Assembly (NCBI GenBank): GCA_020161775.1 | Contig: JAIUOW010000015.1 | Coordinates: forward strand, 1 to 64,000 | DNA length: 64,000 nt | Direction of reading: 5' to 3' | Origin: Pseudomonadota bacterium | GTDB taxonomy: Bacteria > Pseudomonadota > Gammaproteobacteria > Burkholderiales > Burkholderiaceae_C | Shown here: positions 43,881-52,472 of the stretch, one piece after another | Numbering within the stretch: position 1 is the first letter of the stretch | Layout: every line of letters starts with the position of its first letter | Position numbers and translations under genes: made by a program | Notes under the pieces: model-generated | What the model was told of the DNA's origin: nothing | Databases searched by the model: none | The model's input: only the letters and a program-made list of their open reading frames with translations

Positions 43881-46189
43881 ACGCCGGCTCCGGTCTGGGC
43901 GCTGAACTGCATTTCGGCGTTCAGCATCTGGGCTTCATGGGCGCGGTCGGCGGCTTTCTCCTGCCGATCGATCTGGATCTGTGCGGCTTGCAGGCCGTAC
44001 TTCTCGCGGATTTCCTGCTCGCTCATGTTCTGTTCGGCCATCAGCGTGGCGATGAGCATGCGCTCGCGGCGGTCGCCGTCGCGCTCGCGCTGGGCAATCT
44101 CGGCCATCTTGGCGGCGGCCTGGCCCTCTGCGGTCTTGGCGTCAAGCCGGTTGTTTTCCTCGGCCACGTCGAGCTTGCGCTGTTCCGGGTCTTTGACCGG
44201 GCCTGCGGCTTCGGCAGCCTCGCGCATCTTGTTGATCTGTTCCTCCGTGGGCAGGCACAGGTCCGGGTCCAGCTTGAGGGAGCGCGCGTACTGGCGCAGC
44301 ATCATCATCTGGTCCGGCAGTGGCACACCCATCGCCTTGGCGGCCTGCACCAGTCCTTGCAGCCGCTGCGCCTGGCCTTCCAGCTCGGCAAGCGATGACA
44401 CGCCCAATGCCACGATCTGGCTGTCGCCCTTGATCTCGGGTTTGTCGTTCCACTGCATGTTCCAGTCGAAGAATCCGCCGACCATCGGGGTGATGATGTC
44501 GTCGTCCCAGTTGCGCACCGCGCGACGCACCCACAGGTTGGCGGCGGTCCAGCTGATGCTCGCTGCGGTGGCTGAGTTCATCGCGGCCGGGGCGTCCTGG
44601 CCCTGCAGGAAGGCGGGCATCGTGCCGACTTCTTCGATCAGGGCTTTGGCCGCGGCGAAAATCTGGCTCAGTTCCGGCAGGCGGGATTCGATGTTGATGA
44701 AGGCGATGGCCTCGCGCGCGTCCTTTCCGGTCTTGTTGCGCCAGAACTTGCCGGGCTCGATGAAGTTGCGCCCGTTCATCGGAGTGACCTTCTCGTCGTC
44801 GTGCACCACCTGGGGCAAGGCGCACAAGCCCATGTTGTCCAGCATGGCGCGGAAGGCTGAATTGGCGCTGATCTGGCCGTCGCGCACCTCATACGGCAGG
44901 CCAAAACCGAAGATGCTGGATTCGTCCTTCTGCCAGGTGAAGACCCGGTAGGGCAGTTCGCCGGTGTCCAGCGGGTTCAGGGCGGCCTTGAGCACGATGC
45001 CTTCGCAGAACCAGACAATGCCGGTGTACTGCTGCAGCGGGTCGTCCTTGTCCACGCCAGTGCAGCCGCAGTCGATCAAGTCCTCGGCGCTGAGTGGGCC
45101 CTGGTACTCCCAGACCTCGTAGCGCTTGTCCGGGGCGCCGCTGGCCCCGGAGATGGCGCGCAGCTTCTCGCGGTGGTTGTCACCGGTGACGTTGGGCTCG
45201 GCTCCCAGCACCCGGCGCAGGGCTTCCAAGTCAACGGCCTCCATGTCCTTCAGGGCGGAAACCTGTTTGCGGGTCAGGAAGTGGCGCTCAAAGACGAATT
45301 CGGCCTCGTCGATCGTGGTGGCCGACATATCGGGTAAGAAGTTCCAGGGGTCCACACGCGCCACCACCGGCACAGGGCGGCGGTCTTTCTTGAGGGTGGT
45401 GTTGCCCTGGTCGTCAGTGATCCATCGTTTGGCCGTCTTATACATGACGGTCGGGCCCTTGAGGATGCCCGTGCCCAGTAAGGCGGCATCGTGGATTGCG
45501 TTGCGCGCGTGGATGGAGAATTTGGACTCGGCGAACTGGTCATCAATCTCCCGCTGCATGCCGTCGGCGCGGCGCTTGGCCTCCTCCACCAACTCCTTCA
45601 CCGCGGTGGCCACGTCGCGCACTGGCACCTTCTTTCCCTCGATGGTGACGGGCATGTCCGGGTTGGCCTTGCCGGTCAATTTGTCCAGCTCGCCCATCTC
45701 AGGGACTGGCGTGGGCTTGAGGATGAACCCGCGCTCGCCGGACTGGAACAGCATGTCGTACAGCCGGGCTTCGCATAGACCCACCAGCCGGCGGGTCAGT
45801 GGAACGTAGATGCGGCTGCCATACGGCACCTCGCCTGATTCGTCAGGCGGGAATGTGTTCGGGTCGTACTGGCCGTTGAACTGGCGCACGTCCTGGTACC
45901 AGCATTCTTCCTTGGACTGGCGCAGCTTGACCTGATCCTGGGCTTCGGCCAGCAAGCGGTGGCCAAGGGCGTTGATGCGGTTGCGGCGGGCCTCAAACTC
46001 TTTCTCGGCCTCGCGCTCCTGCTCGCTGACGGTGAACTCGTCGGGCTCATCGTCAGCATCGCCGCCGGTCATCGTGGCGATTGCGTCAGCGGTGGCTGTC
46101 AGGGCTGCTGCGGCATCCATCGTGCCGGCGCGCACCTGGGCCGCAATCTCAGCGGCGGGGTCGGTGTTGCTCGTTTTCTTGCGTGCCAT
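43877..46189 (-). CDS. Portal protein (P22-like podovirus portal)
   Basis: 770 residues. Portal-type segments: 'VPLTRRLVGLCEARLYDMLF' near 110, 'MQREIDDQFAESKFSIHARN' near 185, 'LGTGILKGPTVMYKTAKRW', 'RVDPWNFLPDMSATTIDEAE' near 255, 'TWQKDESSIFGFGLPYEVRD' near 415, and a C-terminal coiled coil ('MAEIAQRERDGDRRERMLIA'). It forms the DNA channel dodecamer. The ATG at 46189 (MARKKTSN) is used; an ATG at 46234 would add 15 residues and has a comparable ribosome site. Confidence 0.87.
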   Translation of the reverse strand: MARKKTSNTDPAAEIAAQVRAGTMDAAAALTATADAIATMTGGDADDEPDEFTVSEQEREAEKEFEARRNRINALGHRLLAEAQDQVKLRQSKEECWYQDVRQFNGQYDPNTFPPDESGEVPYGSRIYVPLTRRLVGLCEARLYDMLFQSGERGFILKPTPVPEMGELDKLTGKANPDMPVTIEGKKVPVRDVATAVKELVEEAKRRADGMQREIDDQFAESKFSIHARNAIHDAALLGTGILKGPTVMYKTAKRWITDDQGNTTLKKDRRPVPVVARVDPWNFLPDMSATTIDEAEFVFERHFLTRKQVSALKDMEAVDLEALRRVLGAEPNVTGDNHREKLRAISGASGAPDKRYEVWEYQGPLSAEDLIDCGCTGVDKDDPLQQYTGIVWFCEGIVLKAALNPLDTGELPYRVFTWQKDESSIFGFGLPYEVRDGQISANSAFRAMLDNMGLCALPQVVHDDEKVTPMNGRNFIEPGKFWRNKTGKDAREAIAFINIESRLPELSQIFAAAKALIEEVGTMPAFLQGQDAPAAMNSATAASISWTAANLWVRRAVRNWDDDIITPMVGGFFDWNMQWNDKPEIKGDSQIVALGVSSLAELEGQAQRLQGLVQAAKAMGVPLPDQMMMLRQYARSLKLDPDLCLPTEEQINKMREAAEAAGPVKDPEQRKLDVAEENNRLDAKTAEGQAAAKMAEIAQRERDGDRRERMLIATLMAEQNMSEQEIREKYGLQAAQIQIDRQEKAADRAHEAQMLNAEMQFSAQTGAGV

Positions 46190-46283
46190 CAGGTGCCCAT
46201 CGTTGGAGCCCTCGAAACGGGCGGACGCACCCATAGCGGGTGCCTTGAAAACGATGGTATGGACGGGCCCGCGCTAGGCGCGT

Positions 46284-46299
46284 CGTGGCATATATGCCG
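46284..46299. promoter_or_regulatory. 16-bp repeated palindrome, copy 2 (before portal gene)
   Basis: CGTGGCATATATGCCG, identical to 27981-27996. It is in the 75-120-base gap between the terminase stop and the portal start, one of the few non-coding gaps in the structural block. Possible late promoter or operator element. Confidence 0.6.
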
Positions 46300-46309
46300 A
46301 CAATTTGAG

Positions 46310-47779
46310 TCAGTAGCCCCCGCGGCGGACGGAATGGTTCACGCGGACGCCGCCGCGCACCACCGGCGCGGGCTTTGTGATGGCGTGGCGCAGCATCATT
46401 TCGGCGTACCGCGTGGCGGCCATCAGGTCGTCTTTCAGCTTGACCACCTTGCCGTCCTTGCGGTGGTACATGCGGAATTCCTCAAGCCACTCCCCTTGCC
46501 CCTCGAACACCTTGAAGCGGCCGGTCATCATCCGCTCCAGCAGCCGGGTGATGCCAGCCTCGACGCTGTTGCCGCCTGTTCCTTCTTCCTCGCCGTCGGC
46601 CGGTGGGTGGGTGGCAGGCTTCTCCAGCAGGTTCATCCCGGCATCCCGATACTGCGGCGCCAGGCTCTTGCCCGAGCCCTTCTCGGTTTGCAGGCCGTCA
46701 GCTGGCCATGACCATGGCAGCCACTCGCCCCACGGCTTGACCGCCGCAGCGAACACGATCGGCACCGCCTTGCTCTGCCGGTAGCTGTTGGTCAGGTAGA
46801 CCACGTCCTCGTCTGCGTCGTGCACCAGTTTGACGGCGGCGCTTGGGTGATCCCAGCCGAAGTCCATGCCGCCGATGCAGCGCCAATAGTCCGGGTAACG
46901 GAACGGGCGGACGATGATGCTTTCTTCTTCCACGGCGAATATCCTTCCTGAGCCCAGCATGGGCACACCCTTGGTCCGGGCCTCGCGCTCGTGCGCCGGG
47001 TAGCTGGCGATGATCCCGGCCTTTTGCTCGGAGGTGTAATGCTCCACGTCGTCGATGGTCATGTTCACCATGCCGGCGTCAGGGTACTTGTGCAGCTCCA
47101 GCCAGAACCTGGTGGCAATCGCCGTCATGCCGGAAAGCAGCGTGCAGGTCACGATGACCGGGCCGAATGTGGCGTTCGTGCGCGTCAGGCCTTCGGTGTA
47201 GATTTCCTCGGGTGGCTCCTCGTCGAACCAGACCCAGTCCACGGTGTCGGCCTGCCACTTGCCGCGGCCCTGCTCGTAAGCCTTCAGGCTGATGGTGCTG
47301 ACGCTCTCGTTGCCGTGCTCGTCAATGAACCGGATGCGGGCTGTGTCGATCAGGTCGTTGACGTGGCGGCTCCAGGTGAATCCCAGGATGCAGTCGCCGG
47401 GTATCATCCCGGTGCCGGGCTCCATTTTGGGATCGCGCCCGAACAGCAGGCGCTGCACGCCCTTGCGGGTCAACTCTCCCGACTCCGAGCCAGCCAGGCC
47501 GTGGTTGCCTTTGGTGAACCTCTTACCCACCCACCAGTCAGGGTAGCGGCCGGTTACGTGCATGGCGACTTCGGCGCTCGCACTCAATGTCTTGCCCAGC
47601 TGGTTGCCGGCCGACAGCATGCGCTCGCGCTTGACGGCGCCCATGGCGTGGAAGTCAGCCTGTTTGACGTACGGGCGATACACGGCCAGCCGCTGCTGCG
47701 CGATCTGCCGGCGCAGCCCCGCCCTGAGCACCTCCAGTTTCAGAGGGTCCAGCGAAAGGGCGAGTGCGGCGGCGTCCAT
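46310..47779 (-). CDS. terL: Terminase large subunit
   Basis: 489 residues. Walker A 'AGNQLGKT' (57-64), Walker B 'VDWVWFDEE' (180-188) and the nuclease aspartate in 'GGMDFGWDHPSAA' (303-315) give the packaging ATPase plus RNase-H-like nuclease. The C terminus is basic. It cuts and translocates phage DNA into the prohead through the portal encoded next. The start overlaps the small-subunit stop (ATGA). Confidence 0.92.
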   Translation of the reverse strand: MDAAALALSLDPLKLEVLRAGLRRQIAQQRLAVYRPYVKQADFHAMGAVKRERMLSAGNQLGKTLSASAEVAMHVTGRYPDWWVGKRFTKGNHGLAGSESGELTRKGVQRLLFGRDPKMEPGTGMIPGDCILGFTWSRHVNDLIDTARIRFIDEHGNESVSTISLKAYEQGRGKWQADTVDWVWFDEEPPEEIYTEGLTRTNATFGPVIVTCTLLSGMTAIATRFWLELHKYPDAGMVNMTIDDVEHYTSEQKAGIIASYPAHEREARTKGVPMLGSGRIFAVEEESIIVRPFRYPDYWRCIGGMDFGWDHPSAAVKLVHDADEDVVYLTNSYRQSKAVPIVFAAAVKPWGEWLPWSWPADGLQTEKGSGKSLAPQYRDAGMNLLEKPATHPPADGEEEGTGGNSVEAGITRLLERMMTGRFKVFEGQGEWLEEFRMYHRKDGKVVKLKDDLMAATRYAEMMLRHAITKPAPVVRGGVRVNHSVRRGGY

Positions 47780-48366
47780 CAGGCCTTTTGCTTGGCCTTG
47801 GCCTGGATGCTTGCCACCTGGTCCAGCGTGTCCAGTAGGCGCTGGGCTTCCTCTGGCTTCATGTTGCCCATGGCCTTCTTGATCGGGTCGGTGACATCTT
47901 CGGTCTTGATGACCAACATGCCCAGGTGCTGCATCATCAGCGCCAGCGAGGCCCGCTTGTCCCACAGCTTGACCTTCTTCGTGAATCCGATCTGCACCTT
48001 GTCGCGCCCGGTGCCGTCGAATTCCTCGGTAACCTCGACGCTCGACACTGCCGATGCCGCGATGTCGTCTAGCTCGCTCGGTGGCTTGAGCGTGCCGTCC
48101 TCGCGGAAAAGCGTCCGAACATCGAAGAACACCAGCTTGGCCAACTCTTGCAACACGCGGTCGGCGGTGATTTCCACCCGCTCAGCGCGCGCTGCCTTGC
48201 CCGCAGCAATAGCGGCTTGAATGTTAGGGTCCACTAACAGACGGCACGACTGAACCCTGGCCGACGCTGGCTTGGCTCCAGGGTAGGCGCGCTGGTAGGC
48301 GGCGCTGGCATTCAGGTCGATTAGGTACTCGGCGACGAAGGCCTGCTGTTTGGCGGTGAGTTTCAT
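47779..48366 (-). CDS. terS: Terminase small subunit
   Basis: 195 residues with the Terminase_2 pattern: 'LTAKQQAFVAEYLIDLNASAAYQRAYPG' region (HTH for pac/cos recognition), 'ITADRVLQELAKLVFFDVRTLF', then a helical oligomerisation part. The ATG at 48366 has AAGGA eight bases upstream; an ATG at 48381 without ribosome site is the alternative. Confidence 0.9.
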   Translation of the reverse strand: MKLTAKQQAFVAEYLIDLNASAAYQRAYPGAKPASARVQSCRLLVDPNIQAAIAAGKAARAERVEITADRVLQELAKLVFFDVRTLFREDGTLKPPSELDDIAASAVSSVEVTEEFDGTGRDKVQIGFTKKVKLWDKRASLALMMQHLGMLVIKTEDVTDPIKKAMGNMKPEEAQRLLDTLDQVASIQAKAKQKA

Positions 48367-48377
48367 GCTGGTTTCCT

Positions 48378-49052
48378 TCATGAATAGCCGTGCTTGGTTT
48401 GATGCTCGGCCTCGAACTTGTCACCGAATGGGTCGAGCTCAGATTCCTCGATTTCTGCGTGCCTGCGCTCCTGCATCGTCCCGGCGGGCTCGTCAACGTC
48501 AATCGCCCAACACTCCACCCGGGCGAACTCGTTGGGCCGCGCCTTGCGCTCCTCTTTGGGCCCGTATTCGCTGCGCATGACGAGCCCGGGAATCCCTGCC
48601 CCGTACTCGCCCATCGTTTCCAGCTCGCGCGCCTCATCGGGCGAGATCAGGACGCGGTACGGTCGGCGCAGGCGCCGCCAATTGTCGGCCTCCGGCGCCG
48701 CGCGCATGAATTCCCTGGCCTTGTGCCGCAACGCCATGAGCGTAAGCGGCCTCTCAACCTCAACGTAGTCCTTTGCGTCGGCGCGTGGTAACGGAAACCC
48801 CCAGTCCACGGTCAGCCGCTTGATCCCACCACGCTCGTCACGGTCAACCGTAAAGACCCCATGCGTGGATGGTGGCAGCGGGCCGCCTTCCTGCACTTCC
48901 CAGCCAACGCCTTCGACGATGACGTTCACAAGGCCGCGGTAGCCCGGGACGGTCTCGATGCGGATGACCTCTGCATCATCGGGCAGGCGCAAGACGTTCC
49001 GCAGGGCTGCTGGGTTGAGGCCAAGCACCGCCATTTTCTTTGTCTTGGTCAT
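48378..49052 (-). CDS. Phage hypothetical protein upstream of terminase
   Basis: 224 residues from MTKTKKMAVLGLNPAAL. The second half is charged ('RHKAREFMRAAPEADNWRRL', 'ARPNEFARVECWAIDVDEPA'). No family recognised. Located directly before terS in the leftward late operon. Confidence 0.65.
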   Translation of the reverse strand: MTKTKKMAVLGLNPAALRNVLRLPDDAEVIRIETVPGYRGLVNVIVEGVGWEVQEGGPLPPSTHGVFTVDRDERGGIKRLTVDWGFPLPRADAKDYVEVERPLTLMALRHKAREFMRAAPEADNWRRLRRPYRVLISPDEARELETMGEYGAGIPGLVMRSEYGPKEERKARPNEFARVECWAIDVDEPAGTMQERRHAEIEESELDPFGDKFEAEHQTKHGYS

Positions 49053-49054
49053 GT

Positions 49055-49387
49055 TTATTGCCTCACCCCCGCACCCTGGCTGAACCCGGAGCGCACAAAA
49101 GATTCCAGATTCGCCAGCACACGCAGGCGGTCGATGTCGTGGGCGCACTCTCCCTTGAGCCAGTCCAGCGGGTACAGCACTTCCACTGCACTCAGGGCGA
49201 CGTAGGGGATGTGCTGGGCGGCAGCAGTCAGCAGGGCGCTGGCGCTTCCAAGGGGGTGTAGGTCGCCGCGGACGTAGATGTCACCGGACCTGTCGCCCAC
49301 GCCGACGGTCATAGAGGGGCCGCCGCTCACCTGGATACCGGTGAGGGTGACGTCTTCTTCGAGTTCAGTGTCAAAGTCTTGATTCAT
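49055..49387 (-). CDS. Phage hypothetical protein
   Basis: 110 residues. Acidic N terminus, then a beta segment ('SMTVGVGDRSGDIYVRGDL') and a helical end ('LKGECAHDIDRLRVLANLES'). Two bases before the next gene. No family recognised. Confidence 0.62.
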   Translation of the reverse strand: MNQDFDTELEEDVTLTGIQVSGGPSMTVGVGDRSGDIYVRGDLHPLGSASALLTAAAQHIPYVALSAVEVLYPLDWLKGECAHDIDRLRVLANLESFVRSGFSQGAGVRQ

Positions 49388-49400
49388 GATGCTCCTTCGG

Positions 49401-49739
49401 TTATCGGCTCATGGAAAGCGCCCTACGCAGTTCCATGTCCTGGGTGGCTGGGATGGTGTGGGCGCCCTTCAGGGCCCAGCGGTAGCGCTTGACGTAGCGG
49501 CGGCCACGGGTGGAGCTGGCAGGGCCGCTGTCGGTCCTGATCTTTCCTTCATTGCGCAGTTTTGACAGAGCGGCTGAGACTTCGCCGTTCCTTGTTTTGT
49601 CCAGGTCCAGGGCAGTCAGGATCTCGCCATTGGTCAGCCCGGTGCGCGTCACACCGGCGCGGTCTTCGGCTTCGGCTTTGTCCGTGAGCAGGTCTTCAAT
49701 TGCAGCCTTCAAGCCTTTGTCTGAGATCGTTCGCTTCAT
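49401..49739 (-). CDS. Winged-helix-like DNA-binding phage protein
   Basis: 112 residues. 'LTNGEILTALDLDKTRNGEV' followed by 'AALSKLRNEGKIRTDSG' reads as a helix-turn-helix with wing, with a basic tail. Probably a small DNA-binding regulator or accessory protein of the late region; target unknown. Confidence 0.6.
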   Translation of the reverse strand: MKRTISDKGLKAAIEDLLTDKAEAEDRAGVTRTGLTNGEILTALDLDKTRNGEVSAALSKLRNEGKIRTDSGPASSTRGRRYVKRYRWALKGAHTIPATQDMELRRALSMSR

Positions 49740-49987
49740 AGAAAACTGCCTTTTTTCTTGATTGATTCACTGCGCGACCAAAGCCGCACCAGCCGGTGGC
49801 CGGCCTTCCACCGCTGGCCAAAGATGGCGCGCAAGGCGTTGCGGTACGGCGGCGTCAACGTCTGGGCCTGGTGGGAGTCGAAGAAAGCCCGTCCGGCGGC
49901 CAGCGCACGGGCGCTGCAGCTCAGGCAGCCGGTGATGTAGTCCGGGCAGTGGCGTTCCCGCTTCGCGCGGTCACAGGCCTTGCACAT
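49736..49987 (-). CDS. Zinc-finger-like small phage protein
   Basis: 83 residues. Cysteines in 'MCKACDRAKRERHCPDYITG' and 'CLSCSARALAAGRAFFD' form a four-to-five Cys cluster suitable for zinc. The C terminus is basic. Overlaps both neighbours. Function unknown. Confidence 0.6.
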   Translation of the reverse strand: MCKACDRAKRERHCPDYITGCLSCSARALAAGRAFFDSHQAQTLTPPYRNALRAIFGQRWKAGHRLVRLWSRSESIKKKGSFL

Positions 49988-50438
49988 TCGCCCTCCCCGG
50001 CGCCATGGCCTGAAAGTCCGCCAGCGTCACAGGGCCGGCCGCCAGGATGCGCTTGGCCTGGGACGCTGCAATGAACAGCGATTCCTCGGGCAGCGCGGCG
50101 ACAACGCGTTTCAGCGCCTCCAGGGCTGACGACATCGTGGCTTGCTGCAGGTGCGTCAGTTTCTCGGTGCCCACCAGGTCGCCCAGCACGTTCGCGGCGG
50201 CGCGCAGGATCCGCATATCCGGGGCGTCCTGGTCCAGGTTCTCCAGCAGCGCGGCGCCCAGAACCACGTAAAGCAGCGTGCCCACTTTGGCCATCACCAC
50301 CTGGGCGTCGTCGGTGGCCAGGGCGTGAATGCCGGCGTTGACGGTGCGTTCGCTCCAGACCTGGCGCAGGCGTTGGCGCTCGAGGGGGTGAAGGCGCAGG
50401 GAGCGGGTGGCCATCCGGTGGTTGTGCTTTCGGCTCAT
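49971..50438 (-). CDS. Phage hypothetical protein
   Basis: 155 residues, helical. A basic opening ('MSRKHNHRMATRSLRLHPLE') is followed by Ala/Leu-rich helices ('VGTLLYVVLGAALLENLDQD', 'HLQQATMSSALEALKRVVAA'). No family recognised; overlaps the proteasome-like gene by four bases. Confidence 0.6.
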   Translation of the reverse strand: MSRKHNHRMATRSLRLHPLERQRLRQVWSERTVNAGIHALATDDAQVVMAKVGTLLYVVLGAALLENLDQDAPDMRILRAAANVLGDLVGTEKLTHLQQATMSSALEALKRVVAALPEESLFIAASQAKRILAAGPVTLADFQAMAPGRANVQGL

Positions 50439-50992
50439 GCTTGGTCCAGTCGCGCGTGGGCAACACCTTCACATGTTTCACATCTGCTGCTGTAGAACTC
50501 GATTTCGTTGGAATTCAGGGCGCGGCCGCAGTCGCTGCATGGCACCTCGCCGGGGCCTGCTTGCAGGCACAGCGTGTCGATTCCATTGCCACAGCCACAG
50601 TCCAGTGCGCAGGCCACCTCCACGGCTTTGCGCGCGTCGTGCCCCAGATGCATGGCCGCCAGCGCGTAGTCGCGGCCTGAGCCCATTGCCTGAATCCGGT
50701 TTTCAAAATGCAGTGGGACCGGTTCCCGTTCGTAGCGCACGACCCGGCCTCCGTTGTGCACCACGATGAAAGCCACGCTGTCCTCGGTTTTTTGGCGCGC
50801 TGGGAACGAACCTGCGTCAGCTCCGTTTTCTAGCCACTGCACCATTGCCATGCCCAGATCCAGGTCGCCAGAAAATCCGCATAGGCCGCCCATCCATCGA
50901 TGAATCTTGGAGACGGTGTTGGAACTGCTGGTGCCGTTGCAGGCGCGCTTGTCGGCGGCGAGGGTTTTTCCGTCCCAGGCGATGACTGTCAT
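50435..50992 (-). CDS. Proteasome/HslV-like Ntn hydrolase
   Basis: 185 residues. The N terminus 'MTVIAWDGKTLAADKRA' is the proteasome-beta/HslV start, with Thr2 as the nucleophile after Met removal. 'GFSGDLDLGMAMVQWL' and 'MGSGRDYALAAMHLGHDARK' follow at the expected distances (G-S/A-G near 105). A C-terminal zinc ribbon ('CSDCGRALNSNEIEFYS...CETC') is an addition not found in HslV. No ATPase partner is encoded nearby, so it must act alone or with host HslU-like factors. Confidence 0.72.
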   Translation of the reverse strand: MTVIAWDGKTLAADKRACNGTSSSNTVSKIHRWMGGLCGFSGDLDLGMAMVQWLENGADAGSFPARQKTEDSVAFIVVHNGGRVVRYEREPVPLHFENRIQAMGSGRDYALAAMHLGHDARKAVEVACALDCGCGNGIDTLCLQAGPGEVPCSDCGRALNSNEIEFYSSRCETCEGVAHARLDQA

Positions 50993-51468
50993 ACCGGTGT
51001 CCTTGTTTCAATGGCATACGCCAGCTGCAGCTCAGCCAGCAGTTCGTGCTCGGTGCCGTAGCGCGCTTCAAAGCGGGCCTTCCAGGGATGGCGGCTGACC
51101 ATGCCAAGAGGCTGGCCGCCCTGGTGGTGGCCGGGGTCGCACAGCGGCAGCGTGTGCAGGTGTCCCATGCGCTGGCCGCCGCGCAGGATGTGGTGCACAG
51201 CAGCGGCACGGTGGCCCAGGCCGTCACGCTGGCAGGCTACGCAGCCGCGCGCCACGATCCAGTCCATCCAGGCGCGTTCGGCCACGGTGGGTGCCTTCTT
51301 CCCGGGTTTGGCTTTTTCGGCCTTCGGCGCCGGCGCGGCCGTGGTGCCGGTGTAGGTCGCGCGGCCCAGCGCGCGTGACGGTGTGGTGGCCAGCGCCTTC
51401 AGGTTGCGCCGGCGCTGCTTCACACGCTGGGCGCGGCGTTCTTTGAGGGTGGGGCCGCCGAAGGTCAT
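50989..51468 (-). CDS. Ref-family recombination-enhancement nuclease
   Basis: 159 residues. A Lys-rich, disordered N-terminal half is followed by an HNH-type core: 'WIVARGCVACQRDGLGHRAA', 'VHHILRGGQRMGHLHTLPLC', 'SRHPWKARFEARYGTEHELL'. This is the P1 Ref pattern, a RecA-dependent endonuclease that cuts in D-loops. It overlaps the proteasome-like gene by four bases. Confidence 0.78.
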   Translation of the reverse strand: MTFGGPTLKERRAQRVKQRRRNLKALATTPSRALGRATYTGTTAAPAPKAEKAKPGKKAPTVAERAWMDWIVARGCVACQRDGLGHRAAAVHHILRGGQRMGHLHTLPLCDPGHHQGGQPLGMVSRHPWKARFEARYGTEHELLAELQLAYAIETRTPV

Positions 51469-51469
51469 T

Positions 51470-52117
51470 TCAGAGATTCCGTTCCCGTTCCATGCGGCGC
51501 AATGTCATCAGTGGGTTCTCGGCGGGCAGCATGTCGTAGCTGCAGCCCATCACGCCACCCTTCCACGAGCCGCTGCGTTCCCCGACTTCCTTGTCAAAGC
51601 TTATGTCGATGTAGTGGCTTTCCCGCTTGTGCGGCAACCACGGGCGCGTCCATAGCCGCCGTTCTTCTTTCACCGTGGCGATGCGCTCCTGAACCTCGCC
51701 GGACCTGAGCCGATAGGTGTATGGGAACTGCTCAGGCTCGGTCAGAACCTCATGCTTGCGATGACGCCAGCCCCACGGCATCTGAATGATCTTGAATGGG
51801 TCGTCGCGCTTGCCGTGCGACTTGCCCCAGCTCAGGTGCAGGCCGTCTTGAAAGAAGCAAAACCCGAAGCGCGGCCCGGAGCATTGGTAGTCGTCTGGCA
51901 CAACCCACGGCCACGGGAAAGCAAAGGCCAGCGTGAACAGGCCAAAGCCCAGCCGCACCCATCCTTGCCGGTGTTCGTGCCAGTCGGATGGAAACTCAAT
52001 CTCCGCCTTCAGTCCGCGCAGCGCCAGCAGCAGGTAGGCGACTTCCGCCCAGTTCCACCACATGCGCAGCAGCCATCCCTTGTGTTCTCGCTCAAAGGCG
52101 AATCGCAGTTTCTTCAT
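51470..52117 (-). CDS. Conserved phage hypothetical protein
   Basis: 215 residues, rich in Trp and aromatic residues ('GWLLRMWWNWAEVAYLLLAL', 'LFTLAFAFPWPWVVPDDY', 'MPWGWRHRKHEVLTEPE'). Strongly coloured composition, but no family name can be given. The hydrophobic parts are short, so membrane insertion is uncertain. Confidence 0.65.
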   Translation of the reverse strand: MKKLRFAFEREHKGWLLRMWWNWAEVAYLLLALRGLKAEIEFPSDWHEHRQGWVRLGFGLFTLAFAFPWPWVVPDDYQCSGPRFGFCFFQDGLHLSWGKSHGKRDDPFKIIQMPWGWRHRKHEVLTEPEQFPYTYRLRSGEVQERIATVKEERRLWTRPWLPHKRESHYIDISFDKEVGERSGSWKGGVMGCSYDMLPAENPLMTLRRMERERNL

Positions 52118-52138
52118 GGTGATTTCCTTCAGTGCCGC

Positions 52139-52276
52139 TCACTTCGCGGGCGGCTTCGCTTTCGGCTTGTTGGCTTTCTTCGGCGCGTGCTTTGCGGCCT
52201 TCTTCTCGGCAGCACGCAGGCCTGCCCAGGCAGCGTTCAGGATGGCGTTCTTGCTTTTGCCGATGACGAAGGCCAT
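52139..52276 (-). CDS. Small lysine/alanine-rich (histone-tail-like) protein
   Basis: 45 residues from ATG 52276: MAFVIGKSKNAILNAAWAGL then an Ala/Lys/Pro-rich tail resembling histone H1 tails. It fits neatly between its neighbours (gaps of 21 and 4 bases). DNA binding is inferred from composition. Confidence 0.6.
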   Translation of the reverse strand: MAFVIGKSKNAILNAAWAGLRAAEKKAAKHAPKKANKPKAKPPAK

Positions 52277-52280
52277 GGTG

Positions 52281-52469
52281 TCAGTCCTCGAAATGTTTGG
52301 AATGCAGGCGTTCCAGCACGCCGATCTGCTTTTCGGTCAGGCTGGTGGTGTTGTCGCCCTGCGCGGTTTTTTCCACCACGGACTTGAGGAACTGGTTTTC
52401 CCAATCGCTCACGTCCGTGGTGTCCACCAGCCCGGCGCACTTCTTGACCATGGTGTTCAGGCTGGCCAT
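52281..52469 (-). CDS. Small phage protein
   Basis: 62 residues ending 'LTEKQIGVLERLHSKHFED', a tail seen in many small phage proteins of unknown role. The start 'MASLNTMVKKCAGLVDTTDV' is helical. Three bases from the Acb2-like gene. Confidence 0.65.
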   Translation of the reverse strand: MASLNTMVKKCAGLVDTTDVSDWENQFLKSVVEKTAQGDNTTSLTEKQIGVLERLHSKHFED

Positions 52470-52472
52470 GGG

